A stretch of DNA of 17,842 nucleotides from Pleurotus djamor (lineage: Eukaryota > Basidiomycota > Agaricomycetes > Agaricales > Pleurotaceae). The DNA is taken from contig JAPEVF010000918.1 in assembly GCA_029747585.1 (NCBI GenBank), forward strand, positions 1 through 17,842, given 5' to 3'. Below, one piece after another: positions 1 through 7,605 of the stretch. Below the pieces are notes generated by a model. It worked only from the letters and a program-made list of their open reading frames with translations. It was not told the DNA's origin and did not search any database. A program made the position numbers and the translations under genes. Each line of letters starts with the position of its first letter. Positions within the stretch are counted from its first letter, which is position 1.

Positions 1-890
1 AGAACGGCGTCGATTCGCGTATATAGTGTTTGTTGGGGGAAGGGAAACAGAATTTGCAACTTGAGAAGGTCGGGAAGGCCGGGAGGGGGCAGAATGCTAG
101 AGATGTCGCTCGTTTCGGGCCGGTCGGCGAGAGTCTCGCCCGACGAGTCAAAATAAAGCGTAGAGGGCCAGGATAGCCACGAAATGGCGTCGATTCGTAT
201 AGATATCGTTCGTTGGGGGTGGGGAAACAAGTCCTGCAAGTAGAGATGGTCGGGAAGGCCGGGGAGGGACAAAATGCCGTCGATTCGTATATACATCGTC
301 GGAACGCGATCGTGCAAGGCGGAGAGGGTGAGGGCGGTGTCAATTCAATGGGAGGAGGCAGGGGTACTGATAAAATGGCGAATTTCTGTATAAATATTGC
401 TATTCAGACCAATCAGATCGAAAAAATGACGCCACGTACCCGGAACTCCCTCGAGTCATCCACAAATCGTGATTTCGCGATGAAATGAGCCGTTCAACGA
501 GAGTGTTACGTTGTTTTGAAGGAGCGAGGATAAGGCCTTCGTGAGACCGATAAAATGGAGAATTTCTATATAAACATCATTAGCGAGCATCATAGAAGCG
601 GAAGAAACAGGCAACGTACATGTTACCTATTAGAAACTCATTTTCGAGGGCTTGAAGCACAGGAGGGACCGATAAAATGGAGAATTTCTATACAGACATC
701 GTCCATCAGCAGCAGAAAGTATCATAGCGACTGCCATACTTACCGTTTTGACGCGCCGGCTTCATGTAATAAGAGGGTTGATTCGGGGGTTGTGATGGTC
801 TTGGGTGTCGTTGCGAGAGTCGGGAGGAGGGGAGACGAGGGTACCAGCAAAATGGTGCATTTCTATATATACATCACTGATCAGCGCGAG
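1..890. repeat. Degenerate tandem array, period about 90 bp
   Basis: A motif of the form AAAATGGCGTCGATTCGTAT, followed by an AT-rich tail and ATCGTT or ATCATT, recurs at about positions 1, 91 (shortened), 181, 271, 372, 552, 674 and 849. Spacings are 90, 90, 90, 101, 180, 122 and 175, so later units look merged or partly lost. The first units also share a second block (ggtcgggaaggccggg at 68-83 and 248-263). From position 372 on the core changes to AAAATGGAGAATTTCTATAT, so there are two subfamilies. ORFs across it have no recognisable domain. It could be a minisatellite or a decayed repetitive transcript; the left edge is cut by the window. Confidence 0.6.
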
Positions 891-1480
891 TCTGAGATAA
901 AGAACAAATGTACTTGCCAGTTCCCAGACCTTCTGAACGCACAGTCGCCGAAATCCGTGAGATGGATGTGGCCCATCCGTCCGGCGTCCTCAGAAATATG
1001 TTTCGAGGGACTTCGAGTACAGCGAGAGGTCTAAGAGAGGAGAATAGAGGAGGATGGGAGCAGAATGGGGATGGATAACCGAAAGAAACGACGAGAAAGT
1101 CGAGTTCATCGGCTCCAGAAAAATAGAGAAAAATAGCTCCGAGGAAAGAAGAGAAGGTGCACGATCCAGAATGAAATTATATACGCACCAGAATGAGTGT
1201 GGGATGGACAGGGAAGGCATGGGCGGCGAAACGATAGTGGTGGTTGAGGAAGAGAACAGGTTCAGAGTCCGATCGCCAAAGTGGAAAGCGCCGCCAAGTC
1301 CTACAGGGGCTCGGGAGCCAGGGTTCGCCGAAAATGCAAGTCCACCTCCGCATCGTCGTTTCAACTACTTCTTGCGACGTGGTGGCCTGTTGTCAATGTA
1401 TATGTACGAGTATGAGTAGAAATGAGAGTGTCAGTCACAAAATTCCAGCCGCACGAAGAAAATCTATTCGAGTCTGATTT
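891..1480. other. Purine-rich stretch, no gene recognised
   Basis: Between about 1020 and 1290 the plus strand is strongly purine-rich (gaaagaaa, gagaaaaatag, gaggaaagaagagaagg). Overlapping ORFs on both strands (1054-1419 plus, 990-1364 minus) have low-complexity translations with no family signature, and I treat them as spurious. A possible echo of the repeat array lies at 641-666 and 1001-1025, where tttcgaggg is followed by a similar ttgaag/tcgag-acag tail. Nothing else can be supported here. Confidence 0.4.
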
Positions 1481-1853
1481 CCCCTTTCACTCTCCTATCC
1501 CTCCTTCTCCTCCTCGTTCTTCGTCGTTTCTACCCTCCTCACCGCCGTACTCATGCACCGGCTGCACAATTAGGCGCCCGTAGTATACCAGAGACGTGGA
1601 CCAGTCAGCGACTGCCAGCAGAACTGTACAGGGATAACGGGGACCTCAATAAAGCTGTCCCTCTCCTCGTCGTACTCTTCTTCGCCTTCGCTCGTTTCAA
1701 GCGGGGACTTGGCCCACTAGTGCGTGTGTCCCTGGGCGCTAGAACCCTTCGCTTAGCTCTTAGCCGATATAGCATCATTCTACAANTTTTTTTTCAGACT
1801 CTGGAACGCCATCTATTCGGAAACGCACGATAACACTCTTCCCTCCGTCTTCC
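1481..1853. other. Intergenic or upstream region, no gene seen
   Basis: A CT-rich run (1481-1545) is followed by mixed-composition DNA without a supportable ORF. There is one ambiguous base at 1786, next to a T-run. An AATAAA occurs at 1648-1653 but no upstream gene end was recognised to pair with it. The stretch may be the distal promoter of the locus that starts near 1989. Confidence 0.3.
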
Positions 1854-1861
1854 TATAAATA
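1854..1861 (+). promoter_or_regulatory. TATA box of a putative class II promoter
   Basis: TATAAATA is followed about 30-130 bp downstream by a pyrimidine-rich block and then by an ATG at 1989. This arrangement is typical of strong fungal RNA polymerase II promoters. It would drive the intron-dense locus on the same strand. No transcript evidence is available. Confidence 0.45.
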
Positions 1862-1877
1862 CAGGCCTAGTTGTACT

Positions 1878-1985
1878 CCAAAGTCCCCATCTCCTCTCAT
1901 CCTCTCCTCTACCCCTCTACTCATCTTCGCTCTCTCTCGCTCTCTCTCTATTTCTCCATTCTCTCACTCTCATCTCTTAGTCTCC
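1878..1985 (+). repeat. Pyrimidine-rich (CT) tract
   Basis: About 110 bases of nearly pure C/T include a CTCTCT microsatellite around 1928-1950. CT-rich stretches of this kind between a TATA box and the first ATG are common around fungal transcription start sites. It could equally be a simple repeat without function. Confidence 0.5.
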
Positions 1986-2254
1986 TCAATGACGTCGATA
2001 GTGGTCAACTCAAGCCTGTGGTACGTCGTTAGATATTTTGTGACCTTTATCTTACTTACTGATCTCTTCTCTATGCTCATAGTGCGCGACCAGACTTTTG
2101 CGCTTTTCGTCAAGGTCAAATCATACTTTGATTACTCACGACGAGTATTGACTTTACTGTCATTGCCGGATCTCTACTTTCCTTTGGTAAGTCACGAAAC
2201 TATCATTAACTCTCGAGGGTCTGACTATACTAGTGACTCGCTTCACCTGATTCA

Positions 2255-2303
2255 GTAAGTCTTTGAATCATCATTGACCGTTCACTACTAATTTTTCAAA
2301 TAG
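2255..2303 (+). other. Candidate spliceosomal intron
   Basis: GTAAGT donor, a textbook CTACTAAT branch site and a TAG acceptor; 49 nt. It directly abuts another possible intron, 2187-2255, which begins with GTAAGT and ends in CAG, so the two are alternatives or a nested pair. Confidence 0.45.
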
Positions 2304-2318
2304 TCCAAGTCACGCAAG

Positions 2319-2378
2319 GTGCGCATTAACCTTTTTCGTTCGTAAATCACTGACCAACTCTAATCATCACAAATGTAG
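2319..2378 (+). other. Candidate spliceosomal intron
   Basis: GTGCGC donor, CTCTAAT branch-like site near 2360 and TAG acceptor; 60 nt. The preceding exon piece, after the 2255-2303 intron, would be only 15 nt. Confidence 0.4.
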
Positions 2379-2482
2379 TATCGCGTTAACTCAATACCTC
2401 TCTTCGTAAGTCTTTCTAATGATTCTCGATTCATCATTATTGATTGTCTTGATTCTTTCTAGGATGACTGGCAAAGTCAATA

Positions 2483-2535
2483 GTAAGTCAAATTGAATTG
2501 ACATTGATCTCCTACTGACTGGTAATGCTTGCTAG
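2483..2535 (+). other. Candidate spliceosomal intron
   Basis: GTAAGT donor, CTACTGAC branch-like site and CTAG acceptor; 53 nt. It is separated from the preceding candidate (2406-2462) by a 20-nt exon-like piece. Confidence 0.45.
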
Positions 2536-2743
2536 GTATACCGAGCATGCTGGCCATCGTCGCCAGCGATGAGCAGAGTGTCGGCGCCCTGAGACGGGCT
2601 AGCCCAGGGCGTAGGCTTCGCCATTGTTCTTAAGCGAGCCGACCGACACAAATTTTCTGCTCCCGTAAGTAACGCCTCGATCATAGACGTCATAAGAAAA
2701 CTCACCACCCGATCAACTTGTAGTCTAAATCATCAATGTTCCT

Positions 2744-2798
2744 GTGAGTAATACTAGTTTCATTTCTTGCACTCACCTCGTTTCCGCGGGATGCCTAG
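2744..2798 (+). other. Candidate spliceosomal intron
   Basis: GTGAGT donor, CTCAC branch-like site and CTAG acceptor; 55 nt. A 20-nt exon-like piece separates it from the candidate at 2665-2723. Confidence 0.45.
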
Positions 2799-2860
2799 CA
2801 CTTCTCTCGGGGCCTTGAATCCCCTTACTCATCCCCATCTGCCTAGTACACCAATCTCCG

Positions 2861-2914
2861 GTGAGCTGTGACTTCATTGTCCACTTTGGGACTGCACTCA
2901 CTTTGCTTGTCCAG
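2861..2914 (+). other. Candidate spliceosomal intron
   Basis: GTGAGC donor, CTCAC branch-like site and CCAG acceptor; 54 nt. It lies between two copies of the exon-like motif described at 2805-3590. Confidence 0.45.
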
Positions 2915-3113
2915 ATGCAGACAACTCTCGCGGCATAACCAACGGCCTCGAATACACCTACTCATCCCCATCTGCCTGCACCTCGACCCTAGGCATGGGA
3001 TTCAATCAGGCATGTCCCTTATTTCGCTCCCAAAATGGTATACTCACAACGATCACTTCTTTCCCTCCCCACACCCCAGATTCTTTCTCCATCCTCGGGA
3101 CCTAGTTTCGACT

Positions 3114-3175
3114 GTGAGGGTAGGCTACAAAGGGTTCGTACCTGATATCCTAAAGGAGCTGACATGAATACTCAG
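3114..3175 (+). other. Candidate spliceosomal intron
   Basis: GTGAGG donor, GCTGACAT branch-like site and CTCAG acceptor; 62 nt. Its 3' part is duplicated in diverged form near 3476-3506. Confidence 0.45.
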
Positions 3176-3333
3176 GTGTTATGTGACGAAAACGGCTGCT
3201 TACCCCCCGAAATCCGCCAATTCCTCAAGTATCCACTTTTCCGCGGCGAACTCAAGACTCTCGGGGACCTCACCAACGACCTCGAGTACACTTACTCATC
3301 CCCATCTGCCTACACCTCCACCTGAGCCAAGAG

Positions 3334-3397
3334 GTAAGCCGCTTATTTTGTTCTCAAAATAGTTTACTTACATTTCTGCTTCCTCCGCGCTCCCTAG
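3334..3397 (+). other. Candidate spliceosomal intron
   Basis: GTAAGC donor, CTTAC branch-like site and CTAG acceptor after a pyrimidine-rich run; 64 nt. Confidence 0.45.
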
Positions 3398-3615
3398 AAC
3401 CTTTGTCCCCTCCCCCGCAATGTGACGGAGCTACTTGTAACGGTCTAGACCCAAAAGGTAAGCCATACAGCTATCGTTCCTGAGATCTACGAAGAGCTGA
3501 CATCAGTTGTCCAAGCGTTCCATCACGAAAACCCAAGTTTACCCGAAACACACAAATCCTTGAATTCCTCGTCAACAGCGATACGCTGCCCGATTCCACT
3601 TATATTCCCAACATG

Positions 3616-3675
3616 GTACGTCCCCGATTAACCTTTGATACCGTTTACGGAAGCTAAGACTGAGATCTTGGTCAG
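3616..3675 (+). other. Candidate spliceosomal intron
   Basis: GTACGT donor, CTAAG/CTGAG branch-like sites and TCAG acceptor; 60 nt. Confidence 0.4.
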
Positions 3676-4365
3676 GAATTTCGATTTTCGTCCCCGATGC
3701 AAAATCTTCGATTTCTCCATGGGACGCGCACGCAGGCTAGGTGCGGTCAGGTTTCCTCGAGAGGTAAGTAATGGTATCATCCTCACCCGAGATTACGAGC
3801 GGATCACTGCAATACCCATTCTTCTAGAACGAAATTATTTCCCGGTCACTCCGAAAATTTTGGATTCACAATCAAACTCAACATATTGACGTACGCCTGT
3901 CATTTCCCCATGTTACGACATCACTAACGCATCACCAGCCAGCTTTTACGAAGCCTTGGTATTCGTTATCAAAGCTGCAGCTCTCACCCTTCCCCTCGCG
4001 CCGAAACAACTTCCCGACCTCACACGCACGTAATGATAGCCGTGTAACCGATCTAGAAGTCTTATCATATCGTTAGTAAATCATGCCATCACGTTTTGCG
4101 AACGATCTACTCACATCTCTGATAGTTTATGTCTCCCCCACTATCGGGGCAGAATCCTTCGTTTCCTGCACGAACCCTTGGAGGGATAGGTCCGATTCGT
4201 ACGACAGATCGATGGTGAGTCATGCCTGACCGTTTACGATCGCTTAATTTGAGGCTAATCATCCGCCTTCAAGTGTTTCCTTGAAGATTTCCCATATACC
4301 CATCCGAAAATGATGAATACACGCCCAACCACGAATCTACGCCCTACGATCGTTGCAGATCCTTG

Positions 4366-6100
4366 TTCCTAGGCTATGGGTGATCCATGGACCGAGTTTT
4401 TGAAGGAATGGGACCGCTTCTTGATGTTTGACCCATGAATCATCTCCTCGCGCCGACTTGCCAAAACGACCCAATACGGCTTAGCCAGCGCCAGGAACAC
4501 GATCCCTGATGGTTACTGAGTCAAAGGCGAGTCATTCAAACAAGGTTCATTGAATACTCACCAACCTATCTTCGCTTTTTGCATCTTTGCACCTCCAGGG
4601 ACACACCTCTTGATTTCTCCTCGAAATCTTGATGAAACTGGTTCAATCCGCATGGTCCCTAGGTGGTACGTACTGTATCTATCTTCTCCTAACGTTTTCT
4701 GCGTCACTGACATCGAGATTGGAAATGTTGACAGGCACTCTCCTCGCGCCGCGATCGAAAAAAGTGGAATTACCACAGAACGCCGAAACGCTGGCCGAAT
4801 AAAATTATAGCAACATGAACGTGGGGTATGAGCGTGTCTTTGACCGAGTTTGCAAAGGGATACGTCAAGGTTTCGAAATTTCGACCATGGACGTCCCCAT
4901 GGACCGGATTTTTGGAAAGTGTCGGAAACGTCCCAGGGACGCCGTAAGGAGGATAGGTAACCTATACTAATGATATGTAAGTGATTTCGCAAGTCTAGAA
5001 ACGAGTATCAACTCACCTATACTGACATGTCATGTTTACCTCCCCCAGGCTACCGAGGTCGAGAACTCGCCAACCACTCTTCAGGGCCGAAAACGAGCAA
5101 TACGTCCTTGATCGTAAGTCGTTTGCCCATGACCTTTCGTACTCCCGAGACCCTGATATTCCGCTTTGTCATTTTCACCCAGGTCCGTCCTCCCCGCCGT
5201 GAATCTTCAATTTTTCGATTTTCAAGCTCGAAACTTGATGGATCGCTTAGCTTCTTGCTGTACCTTGAAGGTAAGTAGTCTATCAGTCGTTTAGAAGTGA
5301 TTAAAACACGTTGACAATGATGTAAAAGGACAATACCTCTGCTTTTCCCGACCAGGAAATCTTGAATTTCTCAGGAACACCGAAACGCTGGCCAAATCAA
5401 AGTACACCCCCATGTTCGTAACGCATGTCGTCACCTTTGACCGAGTTTACGAAAGGGTAGAGTAAGAATTCGGTATTTCGTCCATGGCCCGCTGCCATGC
5501 TCGAAATTTCGAAATCTACTGGAAGCGCCGGGAAAACGCCGGGGGTACGATTGTACGGCCTATGCAAAGTGTATGTGAGTTGTTTCGTAGCTGTTATTAT
5601 GTTTATTACTCACGAATCCCTGATTTTTTCCCCTCCCTCGGGTAGATTACTGATTTTCTCGCTTGGACGTTATCCGTCCGCCCCAGAAGTTGCGGGGTAT
5701 CGAAGGTACCACCTTCTAGCATGGTTACGCGAGGCTAAATAAAGCTTTTGGTTAGTACACTCATGACCCTCCCCCCGAAGCGCAAACTCGAAAAATCACT
5801 CGGGCACTCAAAATATCGATGGAAACCAGTTTATTGCGAGTATGTAAGACACAAGTGAGTACTTATCATTAGCCGAAGGGTCTCCCCTTGTCCGAATAAC
5901 TTGATCTAATGCCTGTCCTCCCTTCCAGCCTATCTTTCAACAAATCTCCTCCCCCTCGAAACGCCGCCGTCCAGCGACCATATAGCCTTGTAGCGACGTG
6001 CCCAGGGTACGTTTACCCAAGTTTGCGAGAGGGTGGGGTGAGTAAGGGCCGAGTCGTCGAGCAATCACGTCCGAGGGGTGAAATTTTTGAAATTTTGATT
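4366..6100 (+). repeat. Diverged tandem modules, offset about 0.58-0.6 kb
   Basis: The block gaaacgctggcc-aat occurs at about 4785 and 5379. It is followed in both copies by tttgaccgagttt (4839 and 5436), tcgaaatttcga (4873 and 5501) and a gtatgt/atgtaag donor-like end (about 4975 and 5571). A third, more eroded copy begins near 5959 (cgaaacgccg) with aagtttgcgagagggtgggg at 6019-6038. A weaker fourth match (gaccgagttttt) lies at 4390. The spacing of about 580-600 bp is consistent among the better copies. No protein is conserved across the copies as far as I can see. Confidence 0.5.
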
Positions 6101-6200
6101 TTTCTGATTTTCTCGATCGTGGCGAGCGTTGACATCTTGTTTGACATTTTTCGAACATTTGGTGAGTTTGTTTCACTTGTTCTTAAGTGGGTAGTGTCGT
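5761..6200. other. Tail of the modular locus, no gene recognised
   Basis: AATAAA at 5738-5743 lies just upstream. The stretch includes the third module copy and AT-rich DNA (6075-6165, aaatttttgaaattttg). A possible intron-like GTGAGT occurs at 5853 and a CCAG acceptor at 5929. Both strands carry short overlapping ORFs without recognisable content. Confidence 0.3.
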
Positions 6201-6905
6201 GATTAAGCCGAGTAGGAAGGGGGAGTTTTGCATACAGGCGCCGTGGGGAGAGTTTGGGTTTGTTCGAGTTCGTGGGGAGAGTGAGAGTGACCAGAGAGGA
6301 TCCGGTAGGGTAGCTGTAGGTAGGGTGAGCTAAGATGCGACACCGAAACATGTATATTACTCACCGAAGTCAATATAGTGCCGTTTCTGTCATTTTTTAT
6401 CTTGTTGATCCATCTCTGCGATCTCCACCAAAAATGCTTGCAGCTCAATTTCGTGAGTACTGAGAGTGTGTGTACGTGTGTCCTACTTGAGGAGTTTGGC
6501 TGGATCTGACTTGCTGGAAGGGAAGGAGGGCGGAGGGAGGTGGGGGAATGGGATTGCAGAGAGGCGAGGTGAGTGGAGTTGGACGGAAAGGATGCAGCTT
6601 GAAGGTGAAGGGAGTGTGATGGTGGTGGATTGATGCGTGTATTAGGGAGATTGGCGGTGTGAGAGGGATGGAAACAGAGTCGAANGGGGGCTGAAATCGC
6701 GAAATTCGAGGTCTTGGTGGAGGTGGTTGATGTAAGGGGACACTCAATTCCAACCCCTAGCCCCTCTGTTTCCACCTCCTTACAGGTCTCTCCGCCCACC
6801 ATCGCTGTCACGAACCCCGGTCGAATCCCGAATCCCGGTGCGAATGCCATTCGCAACACGCGCGCTCCCATCACCATCCTTCGTCGCCCAACCCCACTTC
6901 CATAA
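6201..6905. other. Low-complexity, unassigned region
   Basis: The plus strand is G/purine-rich (6210-6340 and 6500-6690), so the minus strand is C/T-rich. A 248-residue minus ORF (6203-6949) is low-complexity, rich in S, P, T and H, interrupted by an ambiguous base at 6685, and has no domain I recognise. On the minus strand 6364-6314 fits an intron (GTGAGT, TTAGCTCAC, CTACAG). The end of this stretch (6812-6840) already carries the GAACCCCG/GAATCCCG words that mark the gypsy element. Confidence 0.3.
6314..6364 (-). other. Candidate minus-strand intron
   Basis: Read on the minus strand it has a GTGAGT donor, a TTAGCTCAC branch region and a CTACAG acceptor; 51 nt. It is the only good minus-strand intron seen and would be the sole support for a minus-strand gene here. 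No coding frame backs it. Confidence 0.25.
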
Positions 6906-6930
6906 GTGACCGTATCAATCTTCTGAAGGT

Positions 6931-6970
6931 TGCAGGAGGTAGTATACACCTATACTATTATCCTCCTGCA
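6931..6970 (+). repeat. 40-bp hairpin (9 + 7 bp stem)
   Basis: TGCAGGAGG (6931-6939) pairs with CCTCCTGCA (6962-6970), and TAGTATA (6940-6946) pairs with TATACTA (6951-6957). The loop is CACC, with a four-base bulge TTAT on the right arm. It begins TG and ends CA. Confidence 0.7.
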
Positions 6971-7062
6971 AGGGCTTTCCTTAATCTACAACGCCCCAGG
7001 AGATATGCCCATCACAAGTTGCCAACCTCGAATCCCAGTCGAACCCCGCCACCCTTTGGACT

Positions 7063-7086
7063 TGTACATTTGTACATTTGTACACA
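7063..7086 (+). repeat. Short tandem repeat TGTACATT
   Basis: TGTACATT is repeated twice and followed by TGTACACATG. Three TGTACA palindromes therefore occur 8 bp apart. As RNA these would be closely spaced UGUA cores. Confidence 0.6.
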
Positions 7087-7131
7087 TGTCGAATCCCGGA
7101 CGAATCCCGAACCCCGCTGCATTCGTCACTT

Positions 7132-7149
7132 AGGGATTCGCCAATCCCT
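7132..7149 (+). repeat. Inverted repeat, 7-bp arms
   Basis: AGGGATT and AATCCCT are separated by CGCC. The arms resemble the GAATCCC word that is scattered in the element. Confidence 0.5.
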
Positions 7150-7257
7150 CATTTCTTTTCCCTTCTCTCCCTTCACTTTCTCTCCTTTCTTTCTTACAAG
7201 TCGAATCCCGTACGAACACAAACGCCGTTCACTTGGGATTCGGTGCTATTGCGCACT

Positions 7258-7274
7258 CTACAGCAATGCTGTAG
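7258..7274 (+). repeat. 17-bp near-palindrome
   Basis: CTACAGCA and TGCTGTAG are separated by a single A. The perfect 8-bp arms could bind a dimeric protein or form a cruciform. Confidence 0.6.
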
Positions 7275-7328
7275 AACACATGTTAGGTTACATATTACTT
7301 ATAATTATTAGGTACTGTCCATAGTTAG

Positions 7329-7334
7329 TATATA
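7329..7334 (+). promoter_or_regulatory. TATA-like element of the gypsy promoter
   Basis: TATATA lies 277 bp upstream of the gag ATG, in the segment expected to be LTR. It is the best candidate for the element's own promoter, just before the 7338-7390 hairpins. Confidence 0.35.
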
Positions 7335-7337
7335 GAG

Positions 7338-7390
7338 CCACCTTCGGTGGTGGGGAATCCTTAGCCTTTTCTCTTCGGATTCCCTCCACC
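7338..7390 (+). repeat. Leader stem-loops
   Basis: CCACC-TTC-GGTGG (7338-7350) can form a small hairpin. Alternatively 7346-7360 (GGTGGTGGGGAATCC) can pair with 7377-7390 (GGATTCCCTCCACC) across a 16-base loop. The two folds share 7346-7350 and so exclude each other. Confidence 0.55.
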
Positions 7391-7454
7391 TAGGTGAGTA
7401 GGTAGTTACCTATACCATTCGTTACTAATACACTTCGGATTCCCTCCACCTAGG
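7373..7454 (+). repeat. 22-bp direct repeat, 60 bp apart
   Basis: An exact 22-base sequence beginning CTTCGGATTCCCTCC and ending CACCTAGG occupies 7373-7394 and again 7433-7454. Either copy can pair with the GGTGG-GGGGAATCC arm at 7346-7360. Confidence 0.75.
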
Positions 7455-7515
7455 AGTTTCCCCTAAGCCCCTAAGGAGTTGCCCTTACAGTAGAAAAGGC
7501 TCTCCCCTTACGCAC

Positions 7516-7533
7516 TGGTCGGTTCGCTGTCTC
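7516..7533 (+). promoter_or_regulatory. Possible gypsy primer-binding site
   Basis: TGGTCGGTTCGCTGTCTC begins with TGG (complement of a tRNA CCA end) one base after a CA that could end the LTR. I could not match it to a specific tRNA by eye. Confidence 0.25.
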
Positions 7534-7605
7534 GAACCCCGAACACCGCTTCGACGCCGTTCGACATACCGAATCCCGCCCCTGCGTACCCTGCCATCCT
7601 GTACC

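Larger units (their letters stand above)
2805..3590 (+). repeat. Diverged tandem modules, offset about 333 bp
   Basis: A 19-base word (tactcatccccatctgcct) occurs at 2826-2844, 2959-2977 and 3293-3311. The last two copies share about 50 bp of flanking sequence (2937-2990 against 3270-3322, with accaacg-cctcga-tacac in common). A second pair, 3146-3236 against 3476-3570, shares cct-gatatc, agctgacat, acgaaaac and attcctc blocks at an offset near 330. The first copy is partial. The shared parts fall mainly in the exon-like pieces, so the locus seems to have grown by duplication of exon plus intron units. Confidence 0.55.
1989..5760 (+). other. Intron-dense, ORF-poor locus (spliced ncRNA or decayed multi-exon gene)
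   Basis: At least 16 segments fit the fungal intron pattern (5' GTAAGT/GTGAGT/GTACGT, a CTRAY-like branch site, 3' YAG). All are on the plus strand and 49-85 nt long. Candidates are 2021-2082, 2187-2255 or 2255-2303, 2319-2378, 2406-2462, 2483-2535, 2665-2723, 2744-2798, 2861-2914, 3114-3175, 3334-3397, 3458-3506, 3616-3675, 3764-3827, 4666-4734, 5114-5182, 5271-5355 and 5571-5645. Several intervening pieces would be micro-exons of only 15-27 nt. I tried joining exon 1 (ATG at 1989) to the next piece after removing 2021-2082, and that frame meets a TGA in the second exon. A simple protein reading therefore fails. No domain was recognised. Possible identities are a spliced non-coding RNA, an eroded gene family, or an unknown intron-rich transposon. 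Confidence 0.45.
6931..7514 (+). repeat. Possible gypsy 5' LTR (boundaries inferred)
   Basis: The stretch begins TGCAGG and ends TTACGCA. It contains a TATATA at 7329-7334, a CT-rich tract (7150-7198) and several hairpins, and is followed after one base by TGGTCGG, as expected for a tRNA primer site. These are the usual features of an LTR, but the partner LTR is beyond the window, so the ends are a proposal. The leader 7515-7605 then runs to the gag ATG. Confidence 0.35.

Noticed and set aside
1..890. CRISPR-like array
   Set aside because: Units are about 90 bp or more with degenerate cores and related spacers, in a eukaryotic context; this is a minisatellite-type repeat.
555..1034. 159-residue plus ORF over the tandem array
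   Set aside because: It runs across several repeat units of unequal phase with no domain; the repeat explains the sequence better.
990..1419. Overlapping ORFs on both strands (1054-1419 plus, 990-1364 minus)
   Set aside because: Both arise from purine-rich DNA with skewed composition and neither resembles a protein family.
1989..2258. 89-residue ORF at the first ATG after the TATA box
   Set aside because: It reads through an excellent intron candidate (2021-2082). The spliced alternative stops early, so neither reading is a convincing protein.
4558..4992. 144-residue minus ORF in the modular locus
   Set aside because: It lies antisense to intron-like segments, and I see no matching protein in the related module at about +590 bp.
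6203..6949. 248-residue minus-strand ORF
   Set aside because: Low-complexity translation from C/T-rich DNA with an ambiguous base in it and no recognisable family. One intron-like segment on that strand is not enough support.
6931..6970. Helitron 3' end hairpin
   Set aside because: No CTRR terminus follows the hairpin and no Rep/helicase gene is present.
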